Source: Phycisphaerae bacterium
GTDB lineage: Bacteria; Planctomycetota; Phycisphaerae; Tepidisphaerales; Tepidisphaeraceae
DNA length: 64,000 bases
Assembly: GCA_025924315.1 (NCBI GenBank)
Contig: JAICIO010000017.1
Span: 1-64,000, forward strand
Direction: 5' to 3'
Part shown: positions 1-9,400 of the stretch, piece after piece
How the letters are laid out: the number at the start of each line of letters is the position of its first letter
Numbering within the stretch: the stretch's first letter is position 1
Notes under the pieces: generated by a model
What the model was told of the DNA's origin: nothing
Seen by the model: only the letters and a program-made list of their open reading frames with translations
Database searches by the model: none
Position numbers and translations under genes: made by a program

Positions 1-822
1 ACGTCCACCGGCGCGCCGGACAAGAAGTGGAACTTCCGCCCTGAGCGATTGCTGACGGCGAGCGTTTTGCGGCTCGATCCGAAATTGGTTGGAAATACTG
101 CAATCGATGTGAAGACCGATGAAGGCGGAACATACGACCCGAATAAGGCCGGCGCGGCGCTCACGCTCTATGCGACCGGTGTGCGCAGCGGATTCGACGT
201 CCTCTGGCACAGCAACGGGAATCTTTATGTCGCGCTGAACGGCGCCGCCGCGGGGGGAAATGTTCCGGGCACGCCAAATGGCGCGAAGGATTTCGCCCCG
301 CAGATCAACAACATCACCGAAACGACCGACGATCTGATGCTCCGCATCGTCAAAGGCGGGTATTACGGCCATCCCAATCCGCGTCGCGGGCAGTTTGTGC
401 TGATGGGCGGGAATCCGACCGACGGCGTTGATCCGCAGGAGATCACGGAATATCCCGTTGGCACCAAGCCCGAGGCGAACTGGGTCCCGCCGGTGTATGA
501 CTTCGGGAAAAACATCTCGCCCGACGGGATGATCGAATACAAAGGCGGATTCTTCGGCGGGGCGCTCGACGGGTTCATCATCCTCACACGCTTCAGCGGA
601 TACAAAGACCTCTTCGCGCTCAAACCCGCGAAAGACGGCTCGATCACCGAAACCCTCGGCGGGATCGACGGCTTCAAACAGTTCGTCGATCCACTCGACC
701 TCGTCGAAGACACGCACACCGGTTGCATCTACGTCGCCGAGTACGGCGGCCAGAAACTCAGCCTCCTCCGCCCCATTCCGAATGGCGTGAGCAAGAAGGT
801 CTATCGTCAGATCCTTAAGTGA
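1..822 (+). CDS. Sorbosone/glucose dehydrogenase-like beta-propeller, 3' part
   Basis: The frame is open from the first base of the window, so the true start lies upstream and only the C-terminal 273 or so residues are present. The segments GVRSGFDVLWHSNGNLY, YYGHPNPRRGQF and DPLDLVEDTHTGCIYVAEYGG match the closing blades of the PQQ-dependent glucose/sorbosone dehydrogenase propeller family. In planctomycetes such domains usually sit in large exported proteins that oxidise sugars or bind carbohydrate. The substrate and the cofactor residues cannot be judged from this fragment. The TTG at 49 is only an internal leucine codon. The next gene on the same strand begins about 107 bases downstream. 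Confidence 0.7.
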   Translation, partial: TSTGAPDKKWNFRPERLLTASVLRLDPKLVGNTAIDVKTDEGGTYDPNKAGAALTLYATGVRSGFDVLWHSNGNLYVALNGAAAGGNVPGTPNGAKDFAPQINNITETTDDLMLRIVKGGYYGHPNPRRGQFVLMGGNPTDGVDPQEITEYPVGTKPEANWVPPVYDFGKNISPDGMIEYKGGFFGGALDGFIILTRFSGYKDLFALKPAKDGSITETLGGIDGFKQFVDPLDLVEDTHTGCIYVAEYGGQKLSLLRPIPNGVSKKVYRQILK

Positions 823-928
823 TACGCGAAACTGGTCATGAAACCCGATTCGAGTGCCGATAACTCGCGCTCACCGCGTCGCCGCGGTTCTTGTGGACAA
901 TTCACGCGATGAATTGGATATCCTTCGC

Positions 929-1282
929 ATGAACCTGCTCGGCGCATTGAACACGGGGCTCAGCGGGATGCTGGCCGCTGGAACCCGGCTTGGCGTGGGG
1001 GCCAATAACGTTGCGAATATGGAGACGTCTGGTTTCCAATCGCAGCAAGCCAACCTGGAGGAGATGCCGGAGGGCGGAGTCGCTGTCGGATCCATCACCA
1101 CTGACACGACGCCCGCAGGCGCGGACTCAGATGGCGAACCGTTGTCGAACGTCGATCCGGTCAATGAAATGGTTCAGATGAAGCTGGACAGCTTGCTATA
1201 CAACGCGAACGCCTCGGTCGTCGGCATGGCGGATTCGATGATGGGGAACCTGCTCGACGTCATGTCGAACCGCGATTCGTAA
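929..1282 (+). CDS. FlgC-like flagellar rod protein, compact (117 aa)
   Basis: I start this gene at the ATG at 929 because the protein then opens with MNLLGALNTGLSGMLA, the position where rod proteins begin. The N-terminal half contains GANNVANMETSGFQSQQ, which matches the flagellar rod N-terminal motif (NVANxxTxGFxxQ). The C-terminal half, DPVNEMVQMKLDSLLYNANA, matches the rod/hook C-terminal domain (DPVxEMVxMxxxxxxYxAN). A true FlgC is about 135-150 aa, so this is a shortened form with a small middle. No other flagellar gene is in the window, so it may be an orphan or belong to a dispersed flagellar regulon. Rod proteins of this kind polymerise in the periplasmic axial structure. A role outside the flagellum is possible. 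Confidence 0.65.
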   Translation: MNLLGALNTGLSGMLAAGTRLGVGANNVANMETSGFQSQQANLEEMPEGGVAVGSITTDTTPAGADSDGEPLSNVDPVNEMVQMKLDSLLYNANASVVGMADSMMGNLLDVMSNRDS

Positions 1283-1329
1283 TCGATCCACTGTCGATCG
1301 CACCAATTCGGGGGGGGGTCCGTTCCAGA

Positions 1330-3597
1330 TCAAAGCAATCCTGCGTCTTCAAGGAGGGATGACGACGTGCTCGTTTCATCCTTCGTCGAGGTCGTTGGCT
1401 GCGCGATTACGGTTGTTGTGCCGGCCGACTTGGAAAGCGATTGCGTTCCCGCCGGCGCGGAGATCGATCGGCCGAAGTTGGACGCGAGAAGGTTGAAATC
1501 CGTGATGCCGACCGCGCCATCGGCGCTGTAGTCGTAATTTCCCTGACTGAAGGTTTGACCGCTCTTGCCGAAGTTGGCGGCGAGGATGTTGAAGTCCTGG
1601 ATCTCGACGCTGTGGTTGTGATTTCCATCGGCGGCGAGCTGGACGAAATCGACGGTCATGTCGGAGGCCATCGCGTTGTTCGCGCCGTCGCGCACATTTC
1701 CCGCGGCGATCGTCGCGCGGTAGTACGAATCGATCAACTGCGCACCGAAGGTGAACGTCGCGGTGTTGGTGGCGGAGTCGTAGCTCCACGCCGTGGGTGA
1801 GAAGGCAGGCTTCGCGAGATCGTTCTGATCCTGCACCGAAACATCGGCGGATGCGAGGCTGGGCATCACGTTCTCGCTGAACTTAATGACGATCTTCTGC
1901 GGAAGCGCATCGTTGTTGTAGAGCGCGCTCGAAGTACTTGGGGCGATCGTGTCGCGATAGCCGGAATCGCTGCTGCTGAATCCACTCGGCTGTGATGCCG
2001 AGTTCAGCGCTTTCACCCAGTAATACGCGACGGTATCGCCGGCGACCGCGCTGTCGTCGTAGAAGAGATTGGTCGTCGTGCCGATCTGCGTGGCGGTCGC
2101 GGAGTTGTTGGTCGAATTGCGGAAGACCGCGTAGCTGCTGGCGCCCGTGGAGGCGCTCCACGTCACGTGCACGGCGCTGTTCGTCGTTCCGTCGCTTGCC
2201 GCGACTCCGGTCGGCACGTTCGCGAGCGTCGTGGTGCTGACTTCTGTGGCATACGCGGAGTTCACCGTGCTCGAGACCGTGTCGCGCACGCGGTAGAAAT
2301 ACGTCGTTCCCGGCGATGCGTTTGAATCGGTGTATGTCGTTGCATTCGCTGCAGTGGTGCCAATTTGCGCATAAGTTCCGCCCGCGCCCGTCTTGCGCTC
2401 AATCAGGAAACTCGTCTCGTCAGAGTTGTCAGTCCACTGCATCGAGACCGACGTGTTCGTGGTGCTGGTGATCGAGAAATTCGTTGGCGCTTTCGGATTG
2501 ACGGTTCCGCTGATCGTGAAGTTGAACGGGTTTTCGTTCGGATCGTCGGTGGTGAAGCTGAGCTGTCCGCTCTTCACACCGGAGACGCTGTTGTCGAGCC
2601 GGACGGTGATGTCGTCGGTGGCGCCGGGGAGCAGCGTGCTGACGAGGCCGTTCGTGACCGTGAATCCCGTCGGCACGGTCAGACCGCTCAAGTGCATGAT
2701 CGTATCGCCGTCGTTTCTTACGGTGAACGTCGCCGAAGCGGTGGTCCCGCCGTTGGTGATCGTCCCGACGTTGATCGAGGAGCTGCCATCGGTAATCCCG
2801 CTGGTGCCTTGTGTGACGGTGGCTTCAGGCTCGAGAACCAGCGCCGCAAGCTGCGCCGCGGTCGTGCCGTTGAACACATCCAGATCGATTCTCGCGCTGC
2901 TGGCGCCGTACGTCGAGCCGACGCCGTCGTCGGCATACTGCCAGAACCTCCACGTGGACCAAGGCGAGGTCGGCGGGCTCCCGCTGCCCGTAACTGGATC
3001 GCCGTAGGTCGTCGTCGTCCAGTTCGCAACCCAGAGCGTCGGTGCGGCCGCGATGACGTTGCTCGTTGAGGACGTGGTGGCGGACAGATGGCTGCTGCTT
3101 CCGTAAATGAGCGGCGTAACGCCCGTCACGGCTTTCACTCGATTCACGAATGTGAGCACCCATTTGCTGAGGTCGTAGCCGTTGACCGGCGTGGTGTTCA
3201 GGCCGAAGCCGTTTTCGACGTCGACCACGGGCTGGAGATAACCCGCGGTCATGTATGCGCCGCCGGAGGAGATGAAGTTGTTGGCGTCCGTCACCGGATC
3301 CACGAATGCGCCGCTGTCAGTCGTGGTGCTGAATGGAAGGACGCGGTGGTAGACGCCGACCTGCAGCCCCGCCGCTTTGGCCGCGGGGACGTTCACGGAA
3401 ACTTTCGTATCGGGAACGGTATCCGTTCGCGAAGCGCGAATGAGAGCGAAGCTGATGCCTTGGTTCTTTGCGGTGGTCCAGTTCATTGTGCCTTGGAACT
3501 GGGAAACATCGATGCCGGTCAGGCGCGCGCACAAAAGGCGAAGCTCGAGGGGCTCAAAAAGCGGCTGCCGATATCCAGCCCGACGACGACAGCTCAT
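1330..3597 (-). CDS. Secreted GH25 lysozyme-like protein with FN3 and dockerin domains
   Basis: This 755-aa protein starts with MSCRRR and the box FEPLELRLL (about residues 14-22), the planctomycete N-terminal motif of exported proteins. A GH25 (muramidase) domain covers about 27-250; GIDVSQFQG and VVDVENG carry the expected catalytic Asp and the DxE pair. Next come a choice-of-anchor-D-like beta domain (about 262-372), two fibronectin type III domains (about 372-550), a Big_5-like Ig domain (about 552-650) and a dockerin-like double calcium-loop repeat (HNHSVEIQDFNILAANFG and ADGAVGITDFNLLASNFG, about 655-712). The tail is Ser/Thr-rich. GGGAG-type spacing before the ATG supports this start. 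It is a tandem paralogue of the gene at 3724. Likely role: a cell-surface or extracellular enzyme that cleaves peptidoglycan or a related polymer. The substrate is unproven. Confidence 0.85.
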   Translation of the reverse strand: MSCRRRAGYRQPLFEPLELRLLCARLTGIDVSQFQGTMNWTTAKNQGISFALIRASRTDTVPDTKVSVNVPAAKAAGLQVGVYHRVLPFSTTTDSGAFVDPVTDANNFISSGGAYMTAGYLQPVVDVENGFGLNTTPVNGYDLSKWVLTFVNRVKAVTGVTPLIYGSSSHLSATTSSTSNVIAAAPTLWVANWTTTTYGDPVTGSGSPPTSPWSTWRFWQYADDGVGSTYGASSARIDLDVFNGTTAAQLAALVLEPEATVTQGTSGITDGSSSINVGTITNGGTTASATFTVRNDGDTIMHLSGLTVPTGFTVTNGLVSTLLPGATDDITVRLDNSVSGVKSGQLSFTTDDPNENPFNFTISGTVNPKAPTNFSITSTTNTSVSMQWTDNSDETSFLIERKTGAGGTYAQIGTTAANATTYTDSNASPGTTYFYRVRDTVSSTVNSAYATEVSTTTLANVPTGVAASDGTTNSAVHVTWSASTGASSYAVFRNSTNNSATATQIGTTTNLFYDDSAVAGDTVAYYWVKALNSASQPSGFSSSDSGYRDTIAPSTSSALYNNDALPQKIVIKFSENVMPSLASADVSVQDQNDLAKPAFSPTAWSYDSATNTATFTFGAQLIDSYYRATIAAGNVRDGANNAMASDMTVDFVQLAADGNHNHSVEIQDFNILAANFGKSGQTFSQGNYDYSADGAVGITDFNLLASNFGRSISAPAGTQSLSKSAGTTTVIAQPTTSTKDETSTSSSLLEDAGLL

Positions 3598-3723
3598 AGA
3601 TGCGAACTCCCGGGGTGTGAGACGCGATGTTATAGGTGAAGCACTGAGTTACGTAATTGCGGCGGGTCGATTATGCCCTCAAACACCCGGAAGTCCACAA
3701 TTATTTCATAATATCAGGATGAA

Positions 3724-5997
3724 TTACAGAAGTCCTGAATCCGTGAGGAGCTGATCGTCCGTGGTCGCAGAGCTCGTCTTCGTCGAGGTTACCGCGGTTG
3801 AGGTAATCGCCGAAGTTCCGCTGGAGGCTTGGTTTGTAAGGGATTGACCGGTCGCTGGCGGGGGCGGCAGCGAATGCCCGAAATGCGACGCGAGGATGTT
3901 GAAGTCGGTGAGGCCCACTGAACCATCGGCGCTGTAGTCGTAGTTGCCTTGGCTGAAGCTTTGGCCAGTCTTGCCGAAGTTGGCCGCGAGGAGATTGAAG
4001 TCCTGAATGTCCACGCTTCCGTTGTGGTTCCCGTCGCCGGCGAGGAAGGAGAAATCGAGCGTCATGTCGCTGGGCAAGGTCTTGGCCAGCGCATCCTGGA
4101 CGTTTCCCGCGGTGATCGTCGCGCGGTAATTCGCGTCCGGCAGTTGCGTGTCGAAGTTGAACGTCGCGATGTGCGAATCGGCGTCGTACGAAACCGAATC
4201 CGGCGCGAAGGCAGGATTCGACAGGTTGTCCTCATCCTGCACCGAAAGATCGCCGGCGACGATGCCGACCACGTCCTTGCTGAATTGAACGACGACCTTT
4301 TGCGGAAGCACGTCGTCGTTGAAGGAGGACGACAGGACCGTCGGCGCAACGTCGATGAAACCCGAATCGCTGTTGCTGAAGCCGCTCTGCTGCGAAGCAG
4401 AGTTCACCGCCTGCACCCAGTAATAATTCACGGCGTCGTCGGGCGTCGTGGTGTCATCGTACGATGTGCCGCTTGCCGTTCCGATCTGCGTCGCTGTCGT
4501 GGAGTCGTTGGTGGAGTTGCGATAGATCGCATAGCTGCTCGCGCCGGTGGAAGCGGTCCACGTGACATGCACGGCGGTATCGCTCGTGCCGTCGGAGGCA
4601 GCGACGTTCGTCGGAATCGTCGCGAGCGTGGTCAGCGAAACGGTATTACTCGGCGACGAACTCCCGATGCCGTCGTTGGCGAGGACTTCGTACGTGTAAT
4701 TCGTTCCCGGCAGCGCGGTCGAGTCCGTGTAGCTGTTGCTGTTGGCGCCGAGAGAGGCGATCTGGCTGAACGAGCCCGCGCCGATCTTTCGCATCACCAG
4801 ATAACTTGATTCGGTCGTCGCATTGTCGGTCCACGAAAGCGAGACGCTGCTGCTGGTGGACGAAGTAATCTGCAGGTTCGTCGGTGTTGCCGGCGTGGTT
4901 CGGGTCAGCGTGCCGGTGATTGGGATTTTAAAAGTCGCGGCGTCGGGGTCGTTGGTGGTGAACGTGATGTTGCCGCTCTTCGTGGTGATCGTCGTAGAGT
5001 TCGTGTCCATCTGGACCTTGAACGTGTCCGACGAACCGGGAGCGATCGATGCGACCAGACCGTTGGTGATGACATAGCCGGTCGGCACCGTGAGGCTCGC
5101 GAGATTGAGCGTCGTCGCGCCCACATTCTTCACCGTAAAGGTGAGCGTCGTGCCGGTGGTGTGATAGGTGTTGGTTCCGAAGCTGGTCGCGCTGCTCAGG
5201 CCTGACGCGATGTAGTTGCCCGCCTCTGTGACGGTGAGCTGCGCGCCGCTGATTTCCAGGCCCTCCACAAAGCTGAGATCCCCGTTGGCGACGTCGGCGT
5301 CGACATTTCCAGTGATGCCGGGAATGCTCGAGACGCTGTTGTATTGCCAGAACTGCCAGGTAGACCAGTGGCCCGTGCCGCTGCCACCAGTGGGAAGCGT
5401 CGCTGTTTGAACATTGGTCGAATTCCATGCCCCGTCGGACGAGCCGTAGTTCGCGATCCACAGCGGCCACTTCGATGCATTGGAACTCGTAAGAAAATTC
5501 TGCGCGTAGTTCGAGTTGGCATAGATCATCGGCTTGACGCCGGTGTGCGAATATACGTACTCGCACCATTCATCCACCCAATCGCCGAGGCTGATGCCTT
5601 CCGAGGTCGTTGATCCGCCGGTGTTTTCCACGTCGAGCACGGGGTGCAGGTTGCCGTTATCCATATCGCCGCCGGCAATGGCGAGGAAATGGGCTGCTTC
5701 CGTCGAGCCGGTATGACCCGCGATGTACGGATCGGCGAAGTGATACATCCCCATGATCACGCCGGCCGCCTTGCCGCGCGACATGTTGTTCGTGTAAGTC
5801 GACTGGGTTGTGTTGTTGCCTTCGCTTGCCTTGGTGATCGCGAAGACGCGGCCTGAGTTCTTGATGCTCGTCCAGTTGGCTGCGGTGATCGTTCCTTGGT
5901 AGTCGGAAATATCGATGCCCAGCGCGCGGGAGAAAAGCACCCGATCTTCCAGCGATTCAAATTGTGGACGATGGCGAGAAACTCGGCGCTGACTCAT
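3724..5997 (-). CDS. Secreted GH25 lysozyme-like protein with FN3 and dockerin domains, paralogue
   Basis: I start at the ATG at 5997, not the one at 6021, because AGGAG lies 10 bases upstream and the protein then begins MSQRRVSRHRPQFESLEDR, which lines up with the N terminus of the neighbouring paralogue. The order is LExR box, GH25 domain (GIDISDYQG and VLDVEN), beta-sandwich spacer, two FN3 domains, Big_5-like Ig domain, a dockerin-like repeat (HNGSVDIQDFNLLAANFG and DGSVGLTDFNILASHFG) and a Thr/Ser-rich tail ending LLTDSGLL. The last residues resemble LLEDAGLL of the paralogue, so the extreme C terminus may also be functional. The spacing of 126 bp and the same orientation show a tandem duplication. 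The GH25 part keeps both acidic residues, so activity is plausible. Confidence 0.85.
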   Translation of the reverse strand: MSQRRVSRHRPQFESLEDRVLFSRALGIDISDYQGTITAANWTSIKNSGRVFAITKASEGNNTTQSTYTNNMSRGKAAGVIMGMYHFADPYIAGHTGSTEAAHFLAIAGGDMDNGNLHPVLDVENTGGSTTSEGISLGDWVDEWCEYVYSHTGVKPMIYANSNYAQNFLTSSNASKWPLWIANYGSSDGAWNSTNVQTATLPTGGSGTGHWSTWQFWQYNSVSSIPGITGNVDADVANGDLSFVEGLEISGAQLTVTEAGNYIASGLSSATSFGTNTYHTTGTTLTFTVKNVGATTLNLASLTVPTGYVITNGLVASIAPGSSDTFKVQMDTNSTTITTKSGNITFTTNDPDAATFKIPITGTLTRTTPATPTNLQITSSTSSSVSLSWTDNATTESSYLVMRKIGAGSFSQIASLGANSNSYTDSTALPGTNYTYEVLANDGIGSSSPSNTVSLTTLATIPTNVAASDGTSDTAVHVTWTASTGASSYAIYRNSTNDSTTATQIGTASGTSYDDTTTPDDAVNYYWVQAVNSASQQSGFSNSDSGFIDVAPTVLSSSFNDDVLPQKVVVQFSKDVVGIVAGDLSVQDEDNLSNPAFAPDSVSYDADSHIATFNFDTQLPDANYRATITAGNVQDALAKTLPSDMTLDFSFLAGDGNHNGSVDIQDFNLLAANFGKTGQSFSQGNYDYSADGSVGLTDFNILASHFGHSLPPPPATGQSLTNQASSGTSAITSTAVTSTKTSSATTDDQLLTDSGLL

Positions 5998-6281
5998 CTG
6001 AAGTCCACTCCTGGCGTCCATCTAAGGAAGAAGATCCGACTCGCGGCCTGGCCGCAGGTTTGCTTAAAGCATTATGATAGAAGACGCTGCAGACGCTAGC
6101 GCCATTCCGCAACCACAAAAAACGGACAGCGCCAAATGGTACGAAACTGGGCAAGCTGTAGTTCTTGGGGCAGGTAAAGTGCGATAGAACCTCAAATTAC
6201 CGATCGCGCGGAAACGTCGTGTTGAGAATAGCAGCGGGCGCGCGCATCGCCCCTGGACTGTGCAAATCTTGCGATCGCACT

Positions 6282-6443
6282 TCACGCCAGCTTGCTGGCC
6301 TTCACCTTCTGCTGCTGCGCGTCCCAGCTCCTGCGGAGATCTTTTGCATCGACCGCTTTGAAGCTCTTCCCGCTGGTCGGAACCGTCCGGTGCATCCGCT
6401 TAGATGCTGTTTTGCGAATAGATTTGCTCGCCGCGCGAATCAT
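6282..6443 (-). CDS. Small ORF (53 aa) homologous to the tail of the GH4 enzyme
   Basis: The minus strand here encodes MIRAASKSIRKTASKRMHRT, then VPTSGKSFKAVDAKDLRRSW and DAQQQKVKASKLA before a TGA. The last 33 residues match the C terminus of the GH4 protein encoded at 9996 (VPTSGKKFAAVDARDLRKSW, DAQQNKVRASKLT) at 26 of 33 positions. The upstream 20 residues are basic and have no match in that gene. The frame is intact from ATG to stop, and most differences are conservative (K/R, A/T). It may be a real small basic protein built from a mobile tail domain, or a gene-end fossil from a lost GH4 copy. It sits 40 bp from, and divergent to, the gene at 6484. Confidence 0.45.
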   Translation of the reverse strand: MIRAASKSIRKTASKRMHRTVPTSGKSFKAVDAKDLRRSWDAQQQKVKASKLA

Positions 6444-6483
6444 CGATTAGCGTACCCAGAATCCTTCCGGGAAAGGGGCACTC

Positions 6484-9400
6484 ATGACCGGCGCTTCTCG
6501 AATGGTTTCGGTTGCTGTCACGCTTCTCTGCTGCGCGGTTGCCAGCACTTGCTGGGCGGCCAACAAACCCGATCCGCAACACGCAATCGACACGCTCCGC
6601 GACTTCTCCGGTTTTATGGACTCGGGGCCGTGGGGAGAGGCGATCTTCGAGCTGATCGATTCCGGCCGCGCGGGCGTGCCAACGATGCTCGCCGAACTGC
6701 GCGATACCGACGCGACGCGCCTGCAGCGCACCATTCCCATCGCACTTGCGCAGATTGGCGATCGACGTGCGGTTCCATTTCTGATCCACGCCCTGGCGCG
6801 CTGCCGGGTGGATGCGGGCAACAACGGCCTCAGCGTTCCCGACGCGGAAATCTATTGGCGCTTGCGCGAACTGCTCAATCCGCCGGTGCCGGATCGATAC
6901 GGCTCGATCGACGATGAGCGTCCGGATCAGGTGATCACCAAAGCGCTCGAGAAACTGACGGGCCATCACGAGGTGAAATGGCACCTCGATATCTATGCCG
7001 ATGACGGTCAATGGCCCAAGACATGGGGCGAGCCAACGCACGAGCGCGAGCGACAAACGAAACGACAGATGGCCGAGCTCTGGTGGACCTGGTGGGCGCG
7101 GAATAAGTCGAATCTTCTTTCGCCGGACGAACTGAAATGGGATGCAGCGAACGCGCCCAAGGGGCTCCAACAACCGCCGGCGAGTTCATCGCGCACGATC
7201 GTGCTTCATGTGAAGGACTTCGCGGGAAAGCCGCTTGCACATTGTGCAGTGGATGCCTGGGCGGATCGCGAGCACTACGTATCCGAGACCGATGCAAACG
7301 GAAACCTCTCCCAACGTCTGCCCAACGAAGCGAAGCAAGTCTCATTCACGACTGAGGCCCCCAGCCTCGTGCCGACGACGGTGTTGTGGAGCCCCGAACA
7401 GAAGATGCCGGACTCGTACGATCTCACCCTTCAACACGCCGTCAAAACCGAAGGCATCGTGAAAGATCCTGACGGAAAACCGATCGCAGGCGCGAGCGTT
7501 TGTCTCATCGCGCCGAAGACTCTCGACAGCCAGACGTGGGCAGATGTGAGCTGCCGGATCGTTGTGACCGATGCGAATGGAAAATGGTCAGCCAGCATCC
7601 TGCCGGAATCGGCGAAGAACGTGCGCGTGAAGAGCTGGCATGACGATTACGCGGCCAGCGATCAAAAAGCCAGGCTCGCGGATCTCGAGGCGGGGAAATT
7701 CGAAACGATTCTTGAGCCGCTCGTGACGCTGCAGGGCGTCGTGTCGGATGATTCATCGAAGCCGATGGCCGGCGCGAAAGTGACGGCGCTGAGCCAAGAA
7801 TTCTGGGCGCACGATTATCCGAGCGTGACAACCGACGCCGCGGGGCATTTTGCAATCCCGCACGTGAAAGCCGAAGCGCTGCATCTGGCAGTGCAGGCGT
7901 CCGACTTCGCGCCCGTTGTTCAATCGATCAAGCTCGCGCCGCGAGCGACACCGGCGCCGATGCAAATTCATCTCAACGCCGGACGACATCTCTCCGGTCG
8001 TCTCGTCGATTCGAAAGATCGCCCCCTCGCCAACGCGATCGTACAGTGTGGCCCGATCGCCGAAACACTGCTGGTCGATTGGCACGCCCGCACCGACGCC
8101 GACGGGCATTTCGATTGGCCGCACGCACCTTCGGATGCGACAGCGCTGGAGCTGTTCAAGAGCGGATTCGACACCGCCATCACGACAGCAAAGGCGGGCG
8201 AATCGTCGCTTACCATCAAGCTGCATCCGATCTTCACCGCGAGCGGCCGCGTCGTTGACGCGCAGACGGGAGGAACAATCCGGAAGTTCACGCTCATCCC
8301 CGGCGTCCTGACCAACACCAATACGAAGATGCTCTGGCGGAACATGCAGAAGAATTTCGATGGCGGAACCTATTCGCATTCGTTTCCGCAGTCACACGTG
8401 CAGGACTTCCGCGAGCGCGCACAGCGCCAGTATTTCCTTCGCATTGAAGCGGACGGACATCTGCCGGTCGATACGCCGATCTTCGGCACCGATGGCGACA
8501 GCCCGACGTTTGATCTGGCGCTTCCGCGTGGCGAGGAGGTCACGGGAAAGGTCATCGGAGCCGATGGGGCGCCGGTGAAGGACGCTGAAGTGCTGCTTGC
8601 GACACCATTTCAAACGGCCGAAGTATACGACGGCAAACGCTCCACTGGCGGCGGCCCCGAACGCAATCTCTACGCGCCCACCGATGCACAAGGCCGGTTC
8701 AAATTCCGACCGCAAGCGGAAGCATACGAGATCCTCGTGCTGCATCCGTCCGGATACGCGCGCATCACGCGCGAACAGTTCCTCGCCGGCGATAAGACGC
8801 TCAAGCTTCAGCCGTGGGGTCGGATCGAAGGGACTGTTTCAAAAAATGGGAAACTGGTTCGCGCAGAGATGTCGCTGACCAATGATTATTTCAGCCTTCC
8901 GTCCAGTGCGATCAAGGTGCAGCCGTTCACATCGCTTCGCGCTGACAAGGACGGACATTTTGTTTTCGCGCGCGTGATGGCGGGTAATTATCGCCTCAGT
9001 GCCGAAAGTCATTCGCAAGGCGCGATGAGCTACAGCGGCCCGGGAATCCCACTTGAAGTAAAGTCCGGCGCAAGCGCGCATGTCGACTTCGGCGCGAACG
9101 TTCAGCGGACCGTGATCGGAAACGTCACGCTCGCCGATGAGACGACGCAGATCGACTGGAGCAAGCAGAAGCTTAAGTTCGGTCCGCCGCCGGATGAGAA
9201 CCCGAAGGCGGCGACGAAGCCGACCTCACAGCCGACGGTTGAGGTGCCGATCGCGCCGGACGGATCTTTCAAGATCGAGAACGTCCACAGCGGCAATTGG
9301 CAGATCATGCTCGAGGGAATGCTTCCGCCCGAAAAAAGCGATCCGAGCGGCCGCGAACGAAAGATCAACGGTGGGGTCGCATTCGAAATGGCCGGCGGAG

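Noticed and set aside
1310-1318. Run of nine G residues after the FlgC-like gene
   Set aside because: It could be slippage or a sequencing artefact; no phase-variable gene start is next to it.
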